NCBI GenBank assembly: GCA_022750375.1
Contig: JAKIVU010000010.1
Coordinates: 1 to 35,630, forward strand
Length of the DNA: 35,630 nucleotides
Direction: 5' to 3'
Source: Thermoplasmata archaeon
Lineage (GTDB): Archaea; Thermoplasmatota; Thermoplasmata; Lutacidiplasmatales; UBA184
Shown piece by piece: positions 8,565 through 16,319 of the stretch; position 1 is the first letter of the stretch, and every line of letters begins with the position of its first letter. The position numbers and the translations under genes were made by a program. The notes beneath the pieces are model-generated. The model worked only from the letters and a program-made list of their open reading frames with translations. It searched no databases and was not told the origin of the DNA.

Positions 8565-8687
8565 ATCGAGTAGGGTAGCGTACTAGCGCGCCTGAGGGTC
8601 TTAATATGTGGGTGCGCGCGGCGGCGCTCGCCGGCGGAGAACGGGGCGGGGAACCACCCCCTAAATACGGCGCCGCCTCCCGGAGGT

Positions 8688-9758
8688 ATGGACCTCGAGG
8701 CGCGGGTCGAGCGCGTCGTGCGCCAGACGGTCGAGGTGCTGACCGTCGAGGAGGTCCGGGAGCTCTTCCGGACCCACGACCGCCCTCGGGCGTACATCGG
8801 CTTCGAGCCGTCGGGCACGCTCACGGTCGCGCACCTGATCACGGCGCGCAAGATCATGGACCTCGCCGAGGCCGGCTGCGACGTCACGGTCTTCCTCGCC
8901 GACTGGCACGCATGGATCAACGACAAGCTCGGAGGGGACCGGGAGCGGATCTCGGCGTCGGGGCGGTACATGGAGGCGGCGTTCACGGCGCTCGGGGTCG
9001 ACCCGTCCCGGGTCCGCTTCCGGTGGGCGCACGAGCTCACGGGGAACGCCGACTACTGGGCCCGAGTCGTGCGGGTCGCCCGGGCGACGACGATCGCGCG
9101 GACCCGGCGGGCGATGTCGGTCCTCGGCCGCGGGGAGGAGGAGGCGAACCTCGACACCGCGAAACTGTTCTATCCGTCCATGCAGGCGGCCGACATCTTC
9201 GAGCTCCCGGTCGACCTCGCGTACGGCGGGATGGATCAACGACGGGCCCACGTGCTCGCGCGCGAGGTCGCCCACCACTACGGATGGCCGGTCCCGACCG
9301 CGATCCACACTCCGCTCCTCTCGTCCCTGAAGGGGGGCGGCCGGATGGACCCGACCGAAGGAACGACCGAACGGAAGATGTCGAAGTCGGACCCGTCCTC
9401 CGGGATCCCCATCCCTTCCTCGACCGAGGAGATCGCCGCCCGGCTTGGCGCGGCGTTCTGCCCCGCGAAGGAGGTCGAGGGAAATCCGGTCGTCGAGGCG
9501 GTGCGATTCATCGTGTTCCCGTGGGAAGGGCGGTTCGTCGTCGAACGGGCGGCGAAGCACGGCGGCCCGGTCACCTTCGAGGACGAACGCGCGTTCCTCA
9601 CGGCGTGGACGGACGGTCAGCTCCACCCGCAGGACGTCAAGGGAGCGGTCGCGACCGCGCTCGACCGCCGGCTCGCCCCGGCGCGGAGCTATTTCGCCGC
9701 CCACCCCGAGGTCGCCCCGGCGACGCTCCTCGGTGCGGGGCCGCCGCAGACGATTTGA
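8688..9758 (+). CDS. tyrS: Tyrosyl-tRNA synthetase, archaeal type
   Basis: Class I synthetase that charges tRNA-Tyr. It follows archaeal TyrRS closely: YIGFEPSGTLTVAHL (HIGH-equivalent region near residues 36-50), FLADWHAWIND, YPSMQAADIFELPVDLAYGGMDQRRAHVLARE (tyrosine and ATP pocket), KMSKSD at 230-235, and AAFCPAKEVEGNPVVE. Length of 356 residues is within the family range. The anticodon-binding region is short, as in archaeal enzymes. The ATG follows a strong GGAGGT, and a TATA-like CCTAAATAC lies about 23 nt upstream. A dienelactone hydrolase follows 32 nt downstream on the same strand. Confidence 0.95.
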   Translation: MDLEARVERVVRQTVEVLTVEEVRELFRTHDRPRAYIGFEPSGTLTVAHLITARKIMDLAEAGCDVTVFLADWHAWINDKLGGDRERISASGRYMEAAFTALGVDPSRVRFRWAHELTGNADYWARVVRVARATTIARTRRAMSVLGRGEEEANLDTAKLFYPSMQAADIFELPVDLAYGGMDQRRAHVLAREVAHHYGWPVPTAIHTPLLSSLKGGGRMDPTEGTTERKMSKSDPSSGIPIPSSTEEIAARLGAAFCPAKEVEGNPVVEAVRFIVFPWEGRFVVERAAKHGGPVTFEDERAFLTAWTDGQLHPQDVKGAVATALDRRLAPARSYFAAHPEVAPATLLGAGPPQTI

Positions 9759-9790
9759 GGGCCGCGCGCCCTTCGATCGAGTGGTCGCGT

Positions 9791-10435
9791 ATGGCCGGTG
9801 AGCCCGAGGTCTTCGGCACGAAAGGCTCGGTCGGCGTCGTCGTCATCCACGAGGTGTTCGGCCGCGACGACTACGTCCGCTCGGTCGGTCAGCAGCTCGC
9901 CGCCGCCGGATTCCCCACGGCGGTCGTGGACCTCTACAACGGCGCGTCGGCGAAGACCCTGGACGAGGCGTTCGCCCTCCGGGGCCAGCTGACCGAGTCC
10001 GCCGTTCTCGAGACACTCGAGGAGGGGCGCGAGGCGGTGGCTCGCCGACTGGTCCCCCGGGCCCGGGTCGGAACGCTCGGGTTCTGCATGGGGGGCGGGT
10101 ACGCGCTGCTTGGAGCGTGCCGCCGACGGTTCGATTTCGCGGTCGACTTCTACGGACGGATCGACCAGGCCAACGACGTCGACGGTCTCACCGGTCCGGT
10201 CCTCTGCCTCCTCGCGTCGGAGGACGCGCGTATCACCCCCTGGGCGTTCGCGGAGCTCCTTCCCGCCGCGATGCGGACGAAGAAGCGCGTGACGCTCGAG
10301 CTGTACCCCGGAGTGCAGCACGCGTTCCACCACCCCGGACAGGAGCGGTACAACGCGGCCGCCGCCGCCGATGCGTGGCGACGCACCCTCACGTTCCTGG
10401 AAGAGCAGCGGGCGCCCGTCCGCAGCGTTAAATAG
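9791..10435 (+). CDS. Dienelactone hydrolase family protein (alpha/beta hydrolase)
   Basis: 214 residues counted from the ATG at 9791; the longer ORF-track version reads through tyrS in another frame. The alpha/beta-hydrolase pattern is clear: GVVVIHEVFGRDDYVR with the oxyanion Glu/Val region, nucleophile elbow GFCMGGGYA (Cys in place of Ser, as in dienelactone hydrolases), acid residue in LASEDARI, and catalytic His in GVQHAFHHP. It would hydrolyse lactone or ester substrates in the cytosol; the physiological substrate is unknown. It probably shares a transcript with tyrS. Its stop overlaps the putative TATA box of the ribosomal cluster. Confidence 0.9.
   Translation: MAGEPEVFGTKGSVGVVVIHEVFGRDDYVRSVGQQLAAAGFPTAVVDLYNGASAKTLDEAFALRGQLTESAVLETLEEGREAVARRLVPRARVGTLGFCMGGGYALLGACRRRFDFAVDFYGRIDQANDVDGLTGPVLCLLASEDARITPWAFAELLPAAMRTKKRVTLELYPGVQHAFHHPGQERYNAAAAADAWRRTLTFLEEQRAPVRSVK
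10427..10435 (+). promoter_or_regulatory. TATA box of the L7Ae-S28e-L24e cluster
   Basis: GTTAAATAG overlaps the stop codon of the upstream hydrolase gene. It predicts a transcript start near 10457 and a leader of about 52 nt before the L7Ae ATG, unlike the leaderless genes around it. Confidence 0.5.
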
Positions 10436-10473
10436 CGGGCCCCGTACCGAGGGCCTACCCGTGAGCCGAGGGC

Positions 10474-10488
10474 CCCCCGTACCGGGGG
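10474..10488 (+). promoter_or_regulatory. GC-rich hairpin in L7Ae leader
   Basis: CCCCC (10474-10478) pairs with GGGGG (10484-10488) around a GTACC loop. Its last two G residues are also the first two of the adjacent k-loop-like hairpin, so the two structures compete. The loop region repeats CCCCGTACCG, also present at about 10439-10448 just upstream of the predicted transcript start. Confidence 0.45.
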
Positions 10489-10508
10489 TTCCGCTGACGC
10501 GAGGAACC
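10487..10508 (+). promoter_or_regulatory. Candidate k-loop/k-turn (L7Ae binding site) abutting the L7Ae start codon
   Basis: GGTTCC (10487-10492) and GGAACC (10503-10508) form a perfect 6-bp stem ending exactly at the ATG. The enclosed bases are GCT, GA, CGC, GA. This is the k-turn order: canonical stem, three-nucleotide bulge whose third base is U, GA, apical part, GA, stem return. Here the non-canonical stem is reduced to a three-base loop (a k-loop). L7Ae binds such motifs in rRNA and box C/D RNAs, so the protein could bind its own leader and mask the GAGGA ribosome site, which lies inside the hairpin. An alternative fold pairs the inner GC/GC with a TGAC loop. Confidence 0.6.
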
Positions 10509-10880
10509 ATGGCGCGACCGATCTACGTGCGATTTGAGACGCCGAGCGACATCGCCGACAAAGTCCTCCAGCTCGTGCAGGTCGCGAGCGAGACCGGGAA
10601 GGTCCGCGTCGGAACGAACGAGGTGACGAAATCGAGCGAGCGCGCCGAGGCGAAGCTCGTGGTCATGGCCGAGGACGTCGACCCGGTCGAGATCCTCATC
10701 CACATCCCGATGCTCTGCGAGGAGAAGCGGATCCCGTACCTGTACGTCCCGAAGAAGCAGCGACTCGGCCAGTCGGCCGGGCTCTCGAAGTCCGCGGCGA
10801 GCGTCGCGGTCGTCGAAGCCGGTGAGGCGAAGGCGCTGCTCGAGGAACTCGCCTCGACGTTCCCGACGCTGAAGAAGTAA
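10509..10880 (+). CDS. rpl7ae: Ribosomal protein L7Ae
   Basis: RNA-binding protein of the 50S subunit, also a shared core of archaeal box C/D and H/ACA RNPs and RNase P through k-turn recognition. The 123-residue product from the ATG at 10509 has the family pattern: [59 protein letters not shown], with the k-turn contact motif GTNEVTK. The ORF track's longer start (10371) lies in the preceding gene in another frame. First gene of the ribosomal cluster; S28e starts 25 nt downstream. A k-loop-like hairpin ends at its start codon, suggesting autoregulation. Confidence 0.97.
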   Translation: MARPIYVRFETPSDIADKVLQLVQVASETGKVRVGTNEVTKSSERAEAKLVVMAEDVDPVEILIHIPMLCEEKRIPYLYVPKKQRLGQSAGLSKSAASVAVVEAGEAKALLEELASTFPTLKK

Positions 10881-10905
10881 GGGACGGGGCGGGGAGGCTC
10901 CCGAG

Positions 10906-11118
10906 ATGGCGGAAGAGAAAGGGTCGCCGGCCGAGGTCGTCGAGCTCGTGGGCCGCACGGGTATGGCCGGGGAAGCGACGCAGGTGAAGGTCCGCGTCCT
11001 CGCCGGTCGTGACCGCGGCAAGATCATCACCCGCAACGTCGCCGGGCCGATCCGCCTCGGGGACGTCCTGATCCTCCGCGAGACCGCGCGCGAGGCCCGG
11101 AAACTGTCGGTGCGGTAG
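10906..11118 (+). CDS. rps28e: Ribosomal protein S28e
   Basis: 70 residues, the usual length. The OB-fold core is recognisable: [59 protein letters not shown]. It is a 30S subunit protein near the mRNA exit region. It sits between L7Ae and L24e in the standard archaeal order, with 8 nt separating it from L24e. Confidence 0.97.
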   Translation: MAEEKGSPAEVVELVGRTGMAGEATQVKVRVLAGRDRGKIITRNVAGPIRLGDVLILRETAREARKLSVR

Positions 11119-11126
11119 GGAAGCGC

Positions 11127-11537
11127 ATGGTCGTCAAGCGTCAGTGCTCGTTCTGCGCCCAGGAGATCGAACCCGGCACCGGGGCGATGTTCGTGAAGCG
11201 CGACGGCACGGTCTTCCACTTCTGTTCGGGCTCGTGCCGGAAGCAACAGCTGCATCTCGGACGCGTCGGCCACCGATTCAAATGGACGCGAGCCCACGCG
11301 TTGAAGAAGGCGGCCGACCGGTCGAGCGCCGCTGCTCGCGCGCAGGCACCCACCGCTTCCCCGCACCGGACCCGCGGGAGAACTCGGGGACCGGTCGCGG
11401 TCCAACCGGCGGCAGCGGCCGCCCCCGCCTCCGTTCCGGAAACTCCGACGACGGCGGCGGGGTCGGCCCCCGTGACGCCGGTGAAGGCCCGTACGAAGCC
11501 CCGGAAGAAAGCCAGTGCGACTCCCCCCGAAGCGTAG
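11127..11537 (+). CDS. rpl24e: Ribosomal protein L24e with long basic low-complexity C-terminal extension
   Basis: Residues 1-60 are a complete L24e zinc-binding domain: KRQCSFCAQEIEPGTGAMFV, then HFCSGSCRKQQLHLGR, giving CxxC and CxxxC zinc ligands, followed by FKWTRAHA. Archaeal L24e normally ends near here. This product continues for about 75 residues of Ala/Pro/Thr/Arg/Lys-rich sequence ending in PRKKASATPPEA. The extension keeps an open frame in line with the domain, so I read it as a real disordered basic tail, probably touching rRNA. It is the third gene of the cluster; in many archaea ndk comes next, but here other genes intervene. Confidence 0.93.
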   Translation: MVVKRQCSFCAQEIEPGTGAMFVKRDGTVFHFCSGSCRKQQLHLGRVGHRFKWTRAHALKKAADRSSAAARAQAPTASPHRTRGRTRGPVAVQPAAAAAPASVPETPTTAAGSAPVTPVKARTKPRKKASATPPEA

Positions 11538-11601
11538 GGCGGCCCGCACGTTGCGCGTGGAAGGAAATCGGTAAGTCCCGCGCGGTTCCATTCCGGGCCC
11601 G

Positions 11602-11865
11602 ATGAGTGGATCGGACTCCTGGGCGTCGGCGAGCGAACTCGCGGACTACGCCTACTGTCCGCGGTCTCACTGGTATCATGACCACCCGCCCCACGGAGCT
11701 CCGAATCGATCGGCGCGGGACCGGGAGGAGGCCGGCCGGCGCTACCACGCCCACGCGCTCTCCGGCGAGCGCCGCCGGGCCGACCACGGAGGGGCGTACT
11801 GGGCGGGACTCGCGCTCGGGCTGCTGTTGGCGGTCGGCTCGCTCGCATGGATCTTCCGTCCCTGA
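11602..11865 (+). CDS. N-terminal part of a split membrane-embedded Cas4-like protein
   Basis: 87 residues. The segment SASELADYAYCPRSHWYH matches the N-terminal Cas4 motif with the first iron-sulfur cysteine (YCPR). EEAGRRYHAHAL matches the following G-x3-H motif. It then runs into a membrane helix (YWAGLALGLLLAVGSLAWIF) and stops, so the nuclease core is missing. The next ORF starts 19 bp before this stop, in the -1 frame, with a second helix and the rest of the domain. The pair may be two coupled polypeptides, one product of programmed frameshifting, or an assembly error. A TATA-like GGTAAG lies about 30 nt upstream of the ATG. Confidence 0.75.
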   Translation: MSGSDSWASASELADYAYCPRSHWYHDHPPHGAPNRSARDREEAGRRYHAHALSGERRRADHGGAYWAGLALGLLLAVGSLAWIFRP

Positions 11866-12374
11866 CCCTCCTCGTCGCGGTGGGGTTCGCGATCCTCGGC
11901 ATGGGGGTCGCCGTCGCCGCGGCGCGGGGCCTCGTCACCGCGCATCGGGAGCGGTCGCTCGGCGAACTGGTCGCGATCGACGCGGGAGCTCCGATGACCC
12001 TCCGCTCCGATCGATACCGGTTGTCGGGACGTCCGGATGTGCTGCGTCGACTTCCCGACGGTCGCCTCGTTCCGGTCGAGTTGAAGAGTCGAACCGCTCC
12101 GCCGCGGGGACCGCCCGCGTCGCATCGGGTCCAGGTCGAAGCGTACTGCCTCCTGGTCGAAGAGACGACCGGCGCCGCGCCCCCGTTCGGCATCGTGCGG
12201 TACGGCGACGGTCAGGAGTTCCGGATCCCGTGGACCGCGGACGCGAGGACCGAGGTGCTTTCGGTGCGCGCCTCCGTGGGCCGGCGGTACGATGGGCGGG
12301 CCACGCCGTCCCCCGCGAAGTGTGCCCGTTGCGCCTGGCGGCCGGTCTGCGACGCGCGGGCTCCGTCGAGCTGA
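11847..12374 (+). CDS. C-terminal part of a split Cas4-like PD-(D/E)XK nuclease with membrane helix
   Basis: 175 residues. Residues 5-30 form a membrane helix (SLTLLVAVGFAILGMGVAVAAA). The core then shows PD-(D/E)XK/Cas4 motifs: GRPDVLR (metal-binding Asp), LVPVELKSRT (E-x-K), HRVQVEAYCLLVEE (RecB motif III Gln/Tyr) and a C-terminal KCARCAWRPVC cluster with three cysteines. Together with the Cys in the upstream ORF these would make four [4Fe-4S] ligands, divided over two chains. Cas4-type enzymes are iron-sulfur 5'-3' DNA exonucleases; no CRISPR locus is visible here, so a solo-Cas4 role in DNA processing at the membrane is an inference. Confidence 0.82.
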   Translation: MDLPSLTLLVAVGFAILGMGVAVAAARGLVTAHRERSLGELVAIDAGAPMTLRSDRYRLSGRPDVLRRLPDGRLVPVELKSRTAPPRGPPASHRVQVEAYCLLVEETTGAAPPFGIVRYGDGQEFRIPWTADARTEVLSVRASVGRRYDGRATPSPAKCARCAWRPVCDARAPSS

Positions 12375-12381
12375 CGCCGCT

Positions 12382-13161
12382 CTACCGGCGATAGCTCCAG
12401 AAGACCTGCGTTTCGTACGGCAACGTGAGGCTCGTACGACCTCGGGACGTCGGGTCGTTCCGAAGGACGGCTCGGACCTCGGCAGCCACCGCCCGCCGCT
12501 GCGCCGGCGGCAGGTTTGCGACCACGCTGACCGAGAGCGTCCGGTCGACGAACAGTTCGGGCGGGCCCCGTTGCACGTGCCGGAACCGGGCCTCGTGGAG
12601 CGGCCCGAACGGAGACCGTGGCTCCGCGAACGCGGGTCGCCAGCGTCGCGTGCGCGCTCTCGGGCTCATCCACCGGTATCGTGCGACGATTCGCGAGAGC
12701 TGTCTCGACCACGAGACGTCCTCGTCCCGCGTGTTCCAGACCAGCCCGACCCCTCCCCCCGGTCGCAGCACGCGGGCGATCTCCCGGAGCGCTCGCCGGG
12801 GCCGGAACCAGTGGAACGCCTGAGCGCAGACGACCGCGTCCGCGAACGCGTCGGGGAGCGGGATCGCCTCGGCGGTGCCGTCGAGCGCCGGCACGTCCGG
12901 CACCGCGCGCACGAACACGCGACGCATCCCGTGCGTCGGTTCCACGGCGATCCGCGTCGCGCCGAGCGGGGCGATCGCTCGCGTGAACTTTCCGGTCCCG
13001 CTCCCCAGGTCGACCACGGTCCGTCCGGGGCCGAGGTGGAGCACGCGTCCGAGATGGCGCACGGCGGCCGCGGGATAGTCCGGGCGGGCGCGTTCGTACG
13101 TCTCCGCGGAGCGGTCGAAGCCGCGCACCGCCGGATGCGTGCGCGAGGAACGGGCGGCCAT
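12382..13161 (-). CDS. Class I SAM-dependent methyltransferase
   Basis: 259 residues with the Rossmann-type SAM-binding motifs: [16 protein letters not shown] (motif I), [14 protein letters not shown] (motif II acidic residue), [25 protein letters not shown] (motifs III-IV), and [23 protein letters not shown]. This matches the UbiE/Methyltransf_11 type acting on small molecules. The substrate is unknown. The ATG at 13161 is about 35 nt from a TATA-like ACGTATAG. It is inverted relative to the genes around it and separates the Cas4-like pair from ndk. Confidence 0.9.
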   Translation of the reverse strand: MAARSSRTHPAVRGFDRSAETYERARPDYPAAAVRHLGRVLHLGPGRTVVDLGSGTGKFTRAIAPLGATRIAVEPTHGMRRVFVRAVPDVPALDGTAEAIPLPDAFADAVVCAQAFHWFRPRRALREIARVLRPGGGVGLVWNTRDEDVSWSRQLSRIVARYRWMSPRARTRRWRPAFAEPRSPFGPLHEARFRHVQRGPPELFVDRTLSVSVVANLPPAQRRAVAAEVRAVLRNDPTSRGRTSLTLPYETQVFWSYRR

Positions 13162-13247
13162 GGGAACTCCGCCCCGCGGAGGCGTCCGGGACTATACGTT
13201 CTCGTGGGCCGCGAAACCCTTACCTTCCCGGGGCGTTCGACCGACCG

Positions 13248-13706
13248 ATGGCAGAAGGCAGTCTCGAGCGGACCCTGGTCCTCGTCAAGCCGGACGGCGT
13301 GAAGCGGGGGCTCGTCGGAGAGATCCTCGGGCGGCTCGAGCGCAAGGGGCTGAAGATCCTCGCCGTGAAGACCTGCCACGTCACCCCGGAGCACGCGCAG
13401 CGACACTACGCGGAGCACCAGGGAAAGCCGTTCTATCCGTCGCTGATCCAGCACATCACCTCGGGCCCGGTGATCGCCGTCGCGCTCGAGGGCCGCTCGG
13501 CGATCGCGGTCGTCCGGCTGCTGACGGGGGCGACGAACCCCCAGACGGCGGCCCCCGGCACCGTGCGGGGCGACCTCGCGCTCGGGATCACCGCGAACCT
13601 GATCCACGCCTCCGACTCCCCGGAGTCGGCCGCGCGCGAGCTCGCGCTCTACTTCACCCCCGAGGAGTTCGGGGCCTACTCCCGCACCGGCGAGGAGTTC
13701 TCGTAG
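13248..13706 (+). CDS. ndk: Nucleoside diphosphate kinase
   Basis: Transfers gamma-phosphate between nucleoside triphosphates and diphosphates through a phosphohistidine. 152 residues, normal length. Family motifs: [53 protein letters not shown], and the catalytic His120 in ANLIHASDS. The ATG lies about 26 nt after a TATA-like CCCTTACC, so the transcript is probably leaderless. Four nucleotides separate its stop from the Sua5 gene, so they are likely one operon with map. Confidence 0.97.
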   Translation: MAEGSLERTLVLVKPDGVKRGLVGEILGRLERKGLKILAVKTCHVTPEHAQRHYAEHQGKPFYPSLIQHITSGPVIAVALEGRSAIAVVRLLTGATNPQTAAPGTVRGDLALGITANLIHASDSPESAARELALYFTPEEFGAYSRTGEEFS

Positions 13707-13710
13707 AGCG

Positions 13711-14277
13711 ATGGGCCGGGCGCTCGCCGACGCGGTCCGCGCCCTCGCCGCGGGCCGGCTCGTGGTCTACCCGACCGATACCCTCTTCGGGATGGGGGCC
13801 CGGGCCGGCGACCCCGACGCGGTGGCGGCGCTCGCCGCGGCGAAGGGCCGACCGTCCGGTCTGCCGGTGTCGGTGACGGTCAGTTCGACGGAGGAGCTGG
13901 ACGCCCTCGCCGAACTCACCCCCGCCGGGCGCCGGTTCGTCCGCACCCACCTTCCGGGGCCGTACACCGTGCTGGCCCGGGGCTCGGCCCTCGGCCGACG
14001 GACCTTGGCCCCTCCCGCGATCGGCCCGTCGGGTACGGTCGGGCTACGCGTGCCCGCCCATCCGTTGGCGAGGGAGCTCGCTCGCCGGGCCGGACCGATC
14101 ACCGCGACGTCCGCGAACCGGCACGGGCATCCGCCCTGCCGCACCCTCGCCGAGGCGCGCGCCACGTTCGGCGCGTTGGTCGCGGCGTACGTCGACGGAC
14201 TCCCTCGTCCTTCCGGACACGCCTCCGACCTCGTCGACCTCGAGCACGGTGCGCCGCGCTCGGTCGCGCGGAGGTGA
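13711..14277 (+). CDS. Sua5/YciO/YrdC-family threonylcarbamoyl-AMP synthase
   Basis: 188 residues. Matches the YrdC domain: RLVVYPTDTLFGMGARAGDPDAVAALAAAKGRPSGLPVSVTV, including the K-x-R loop that binds bicarbonate/ATP, then HLPGPYTVLARG and GTVGLRVPAHPLARELARRAGPITATSANRHG. It makes L-threonylcarbamoyl-AMP for t6A37 modification of ANN-decoding tRNAs. It has the short TsaC-like form without the C-terminal Sua5 domain. The stop TGA overlaps the GTG start of map (GTGA). Confidence 0.9.
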   Translation: MGRALADAVRALAAGRLVVYPTDTLFGMGARAGDPDAVAALAAAKGRPSGLPVSVTVSSTEELDALAELTPAGRRFVRTHLPGPYTVLARGSALGRRTLAPPAIGPSGTVGLRVPAHPLARELARRAGPITATSANRHGHPPCRTLAEARATFGALVAAYVDGLPRPSGHASDLVDLEHGAPRSVARR

Positions 14278-15170
14278 CCTCGGTGGCGCCGTATCCCGAG
14301 GACCTGCCTCGGTGGCGGGAGGCGGCCCGGATCGCGTCGAAGGCGCGCGAGCTCGGAATGCGACGGACCGTTACCGGCGCGCGCCGCCGGGACGTCGCGG
14401 AGGCGATCGAGTCGTTCATCCGCGATGCGGGGGCCGAGCCGGCGTTTCCGGCGAACCTTTCCCGGAACGACGAGGCGGCCCACTACACCCCGAGCTCGGA
14501 CGACGAGGCCGTGTTCGAGGTCGGCGACCTCGTCAAGGTCGACGTCGGCGCGCACCTCGACGGAGCGATCGCCGACACCGCGGACACGGTGGAGGTCGGA
14601 GGGACGCACCGGCACGAGAACCTCGTGCGGGCCGCGCGCGACGCCGTGCGCGCCGGCATCGCGCAGGTTCGACCCGGGGTCTCCGTGGACGAGATCGGTC
14701 GGGCGATCGCGGAGGCGATCCGCGCCCGCGGTCTGAAGCCGGTCGTCGACCTTTCGGGCCACTCGATCGAGCGGTACCTCCTGCACGCCGGCAAGACGAT
14801 CCCGAACGTACCGGGCCATGGGGACGCCACGCTCGTCGAGGGGGAGGTCATCGCGATCGAGCCGTTCGCGACCAACGGCATGGGGTCGATCGGGAACGGA
14901 CCGTTCGGCAACATCGTGCGCTTCCGCCGCGACCCCGGGCCGAGCGACCCGGTGCTCGCGCGCCTCTACGGGCGGTTCCGAACGCTGCCGTTCACTTCCC
15001 GATGGGCGGACGCGCCCGAGGAGCGGGAGGCGCTCCGGCGAGCGCGCCGTACGCTCCAGGCGTACCCGGTGTTCGTCGAGCGAGCGCACGGACTGGTCGC
15101 CCAGGCCGAGCACACCGTGCTGGTGGCGGCCACCGGCGCGGAGGTCCTCTCGGCCCCGACGGACGAGTAG
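14274..15170 (+). CDS. map: Methionine aminopeptidase, type II
   Basis: Removes the initiator Met from nascent proteins; dinuclear metal enzyme. 298 residues. Metal ligands visible in order: Asp in LVKVDVGAHLDG, Asp in AIADTADT, His in NVPGHGDA, Glu in VIAIEPFAT, and Glu in QAEHTVLV. The catalytic His is in LSGHSIERYLLHAGK, where the sequence resembles the archaeal/eukaryotic type II enzyme. The first GTG (14274) overlaps the previous stop; a second GTG at 14283 is an alternative start. It is convergent with metE, with only 6 nt between the stops. Confidence 0.95.
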   Translation: MTSVAPYPEDLPRWREAARIASKARELGMRRTVTGARRRDVAEAIESFIRDAGAEPAFPANLSRNDEAAHYTPSSDDEAVFEVGDLVKVDVGAHLDGAIADTADTVEVGGTHRHENLVRAARDAVRAGIAQVRPGVSVDEIGRAIAEAIRARGLKPVVDLSGHSIERYLLHAGKTIPNVPGHGDATLVEGEVIAIEPFATNGMGSIGNGPFGNIVRFRRDPGPSDPVLARLYGRFRTLPFTSRWADAPEEREALRRARRTLQAYPVFVERAHGLVAQAEHTVLVAATGAEVLSAPTDE

Positions 15171-15176
15171 CGCCGG

Positions 15177-16319
15177 TCAGGCGCGCGGATTCTCGAACGT
15201 CGCGCGCGCGATCGCCGCACCGCGGACCACGGCGTCGAGCTTTTGGGCCGCGATGTCGAGCCGCCGGGTGCGCAGCCCGCAGTCCGGATTGACCCAGAGA
15301 CGCGCGGGGTCCCCCAGGTATTTCGTCGCGCGTTGGATTCGGTCGGCGACGAGCTCCGGCGACTCGACCTCGTCCCGATGGACGTCCACGACCCCGAGAC
15401 CGACCTCGCGGGTGTCGCCGTACTCGCGGAGCGCGTTCAGTACCTCGTAGCCGTCGCGTCCGTCCCGGTCCCGGTTGGCAAACTCCCACGCCCACTGGCG
15501 GCACCGCTTCGCCTCGAGGAGCTCGGGGAGGAGGTCGCGGTAGTCGGAGTAGCAGATGTGCATCGAGAACTCCGCGTCGAGCCCCTCGGTCGCGGCGTTG
15601 AACCCCTCGACCACGAGGTCGGCCTCGTCGGGATGCGTGCCCGCGGCCGGTTCGTCGATCTGGATCACCCGGCACCCGTGCTCGATCAGGGCCGCGAGCG
15701 TCGGCCGGACCGCCCGCTTCGCGAGGTCGACCACGAACTCGCGCTGGGCGGCCCGCCGGACCGCGGGACCTTTCCACCCCGACTGGCGCGCGAGGTAATG
15801 CTCGTTGTACGACCAGTCGGCGAGGGTGTACGGTCCCGTGATCGGCAGCTTCGGTTCGCCGCGCGCATGCGCGCGCACGAAGTCGAACTCCTCGACGTGG
15901 TACGGGTGTTCGAGCCGGACCTCGTCGGTGACGGCCGCCTTGAGGTAGTACTTGTTGTCGAAGGAGCGGACGTGCCCCTGGAATTGGAAACCGCGCATCT
16001 GGCGGATCGGGTACTCGTACATCTCGATCCGTCGCGCCTCGCCATCATAGACCCGCTCGAGGCCGGCGCTTTCGAAGAGACGGAGCGCGAAGAGCGCCCC
16101 GAGGTCCCGCACCGCGTCCGCGCCGGCGTCGCGCGACCGCCCGCCGAGGAGCGCCTCGGTCGCCGCCGGCAGGGCGTCCGCGAAGTGCGTCCGTTCGTTC
16201 GCCGCGCGGAACTCGCCGCGGGAGCGCTCGTCGAGCGCCTCCCCGTGCTGCCCGAGGATCTGCCAACGGGGTTTCATCAGGCTGCCGATCTCCTGGGCCG
16301 GGAACAGGGAGCGCGTCAC
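15177..16319 (-). CDS. metE: Cobalamin-independent methionine synthase, catalytic (MetE C-terminal) protein
   Basis: 380 residues from the GTG at 16319; the ORF track's 631-residue version reads into the upstream gene in the wrong frame. The MetE catalytic barrel is evident: LPITGPYTLADWSYNEHY, CRVIQIDEPAAGTHPDE, zinc ligands in SMHICYSDYRD (His and Cys), Glu in WAWEFANRD, and Cys in VNPDCGLRTR. It transfers a methyl group to homocysteine. Its GTG overlaps the TGA of the upstream MetE-N-like gene (GTGA), so the two are translationally coupled. Archaeal MetE is often in this split form; the methyl donor may not be polyglutamyl-methyl-THF. Confidence 0.93.
   Translation of the reverse strand: MTRSLFPAQEIGSLMKPRWQILGQHGEALDERSRGEFRAANERTHFADALPAATEALLGGRSRDAGADAVRDLGALFALRLFESAGLERVYDGEARRIEMYEYPIRQMRGFQFQGHVRSFDNKYYLKAAVTDEVRLEHPYHVEEFDFVRAHARGEPKLPITGPYTLADWSYNEHYLARQSGWKGPAVRRAAQREFVVDLAKRAVRPTLAALIEHGCRVIQIDEPAAGTHPDEADLVVEGFNAATEGLDAEFSMHICYSDYRDLLPELLEAKRCRQWAWEFANRDRDGRDGYEVLNALREYGDTREVGLGVVDVHRDEVESPELVADRIQRATKYLGDPARLWVNPDCGLRTRRLDIAAQKLDAVVRGAAIARATFENPRA

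Noticed and set aside
6066-8573. 835-residue plus-strand ORF opposite the RecA-like gene
   Set aside because: Arg/Glu/Asp-rich shadow of the minus-strand gene in GC-rich DNA; no recognisable domain.
10439-10486. Repeated CCCCGTACCG units considered as a CRISPR or transposon end
   Set aside because: Only two short copies, forming hairpins in and just upstream of the L7Ae leader; no array or transposase.
11602-12374. CRISPR-Cas locus suggested by Cas4 motifs
   Set aside because: No other cas gene and no repeat-spacer array in the window; treated as a solo Cas4-like protein.
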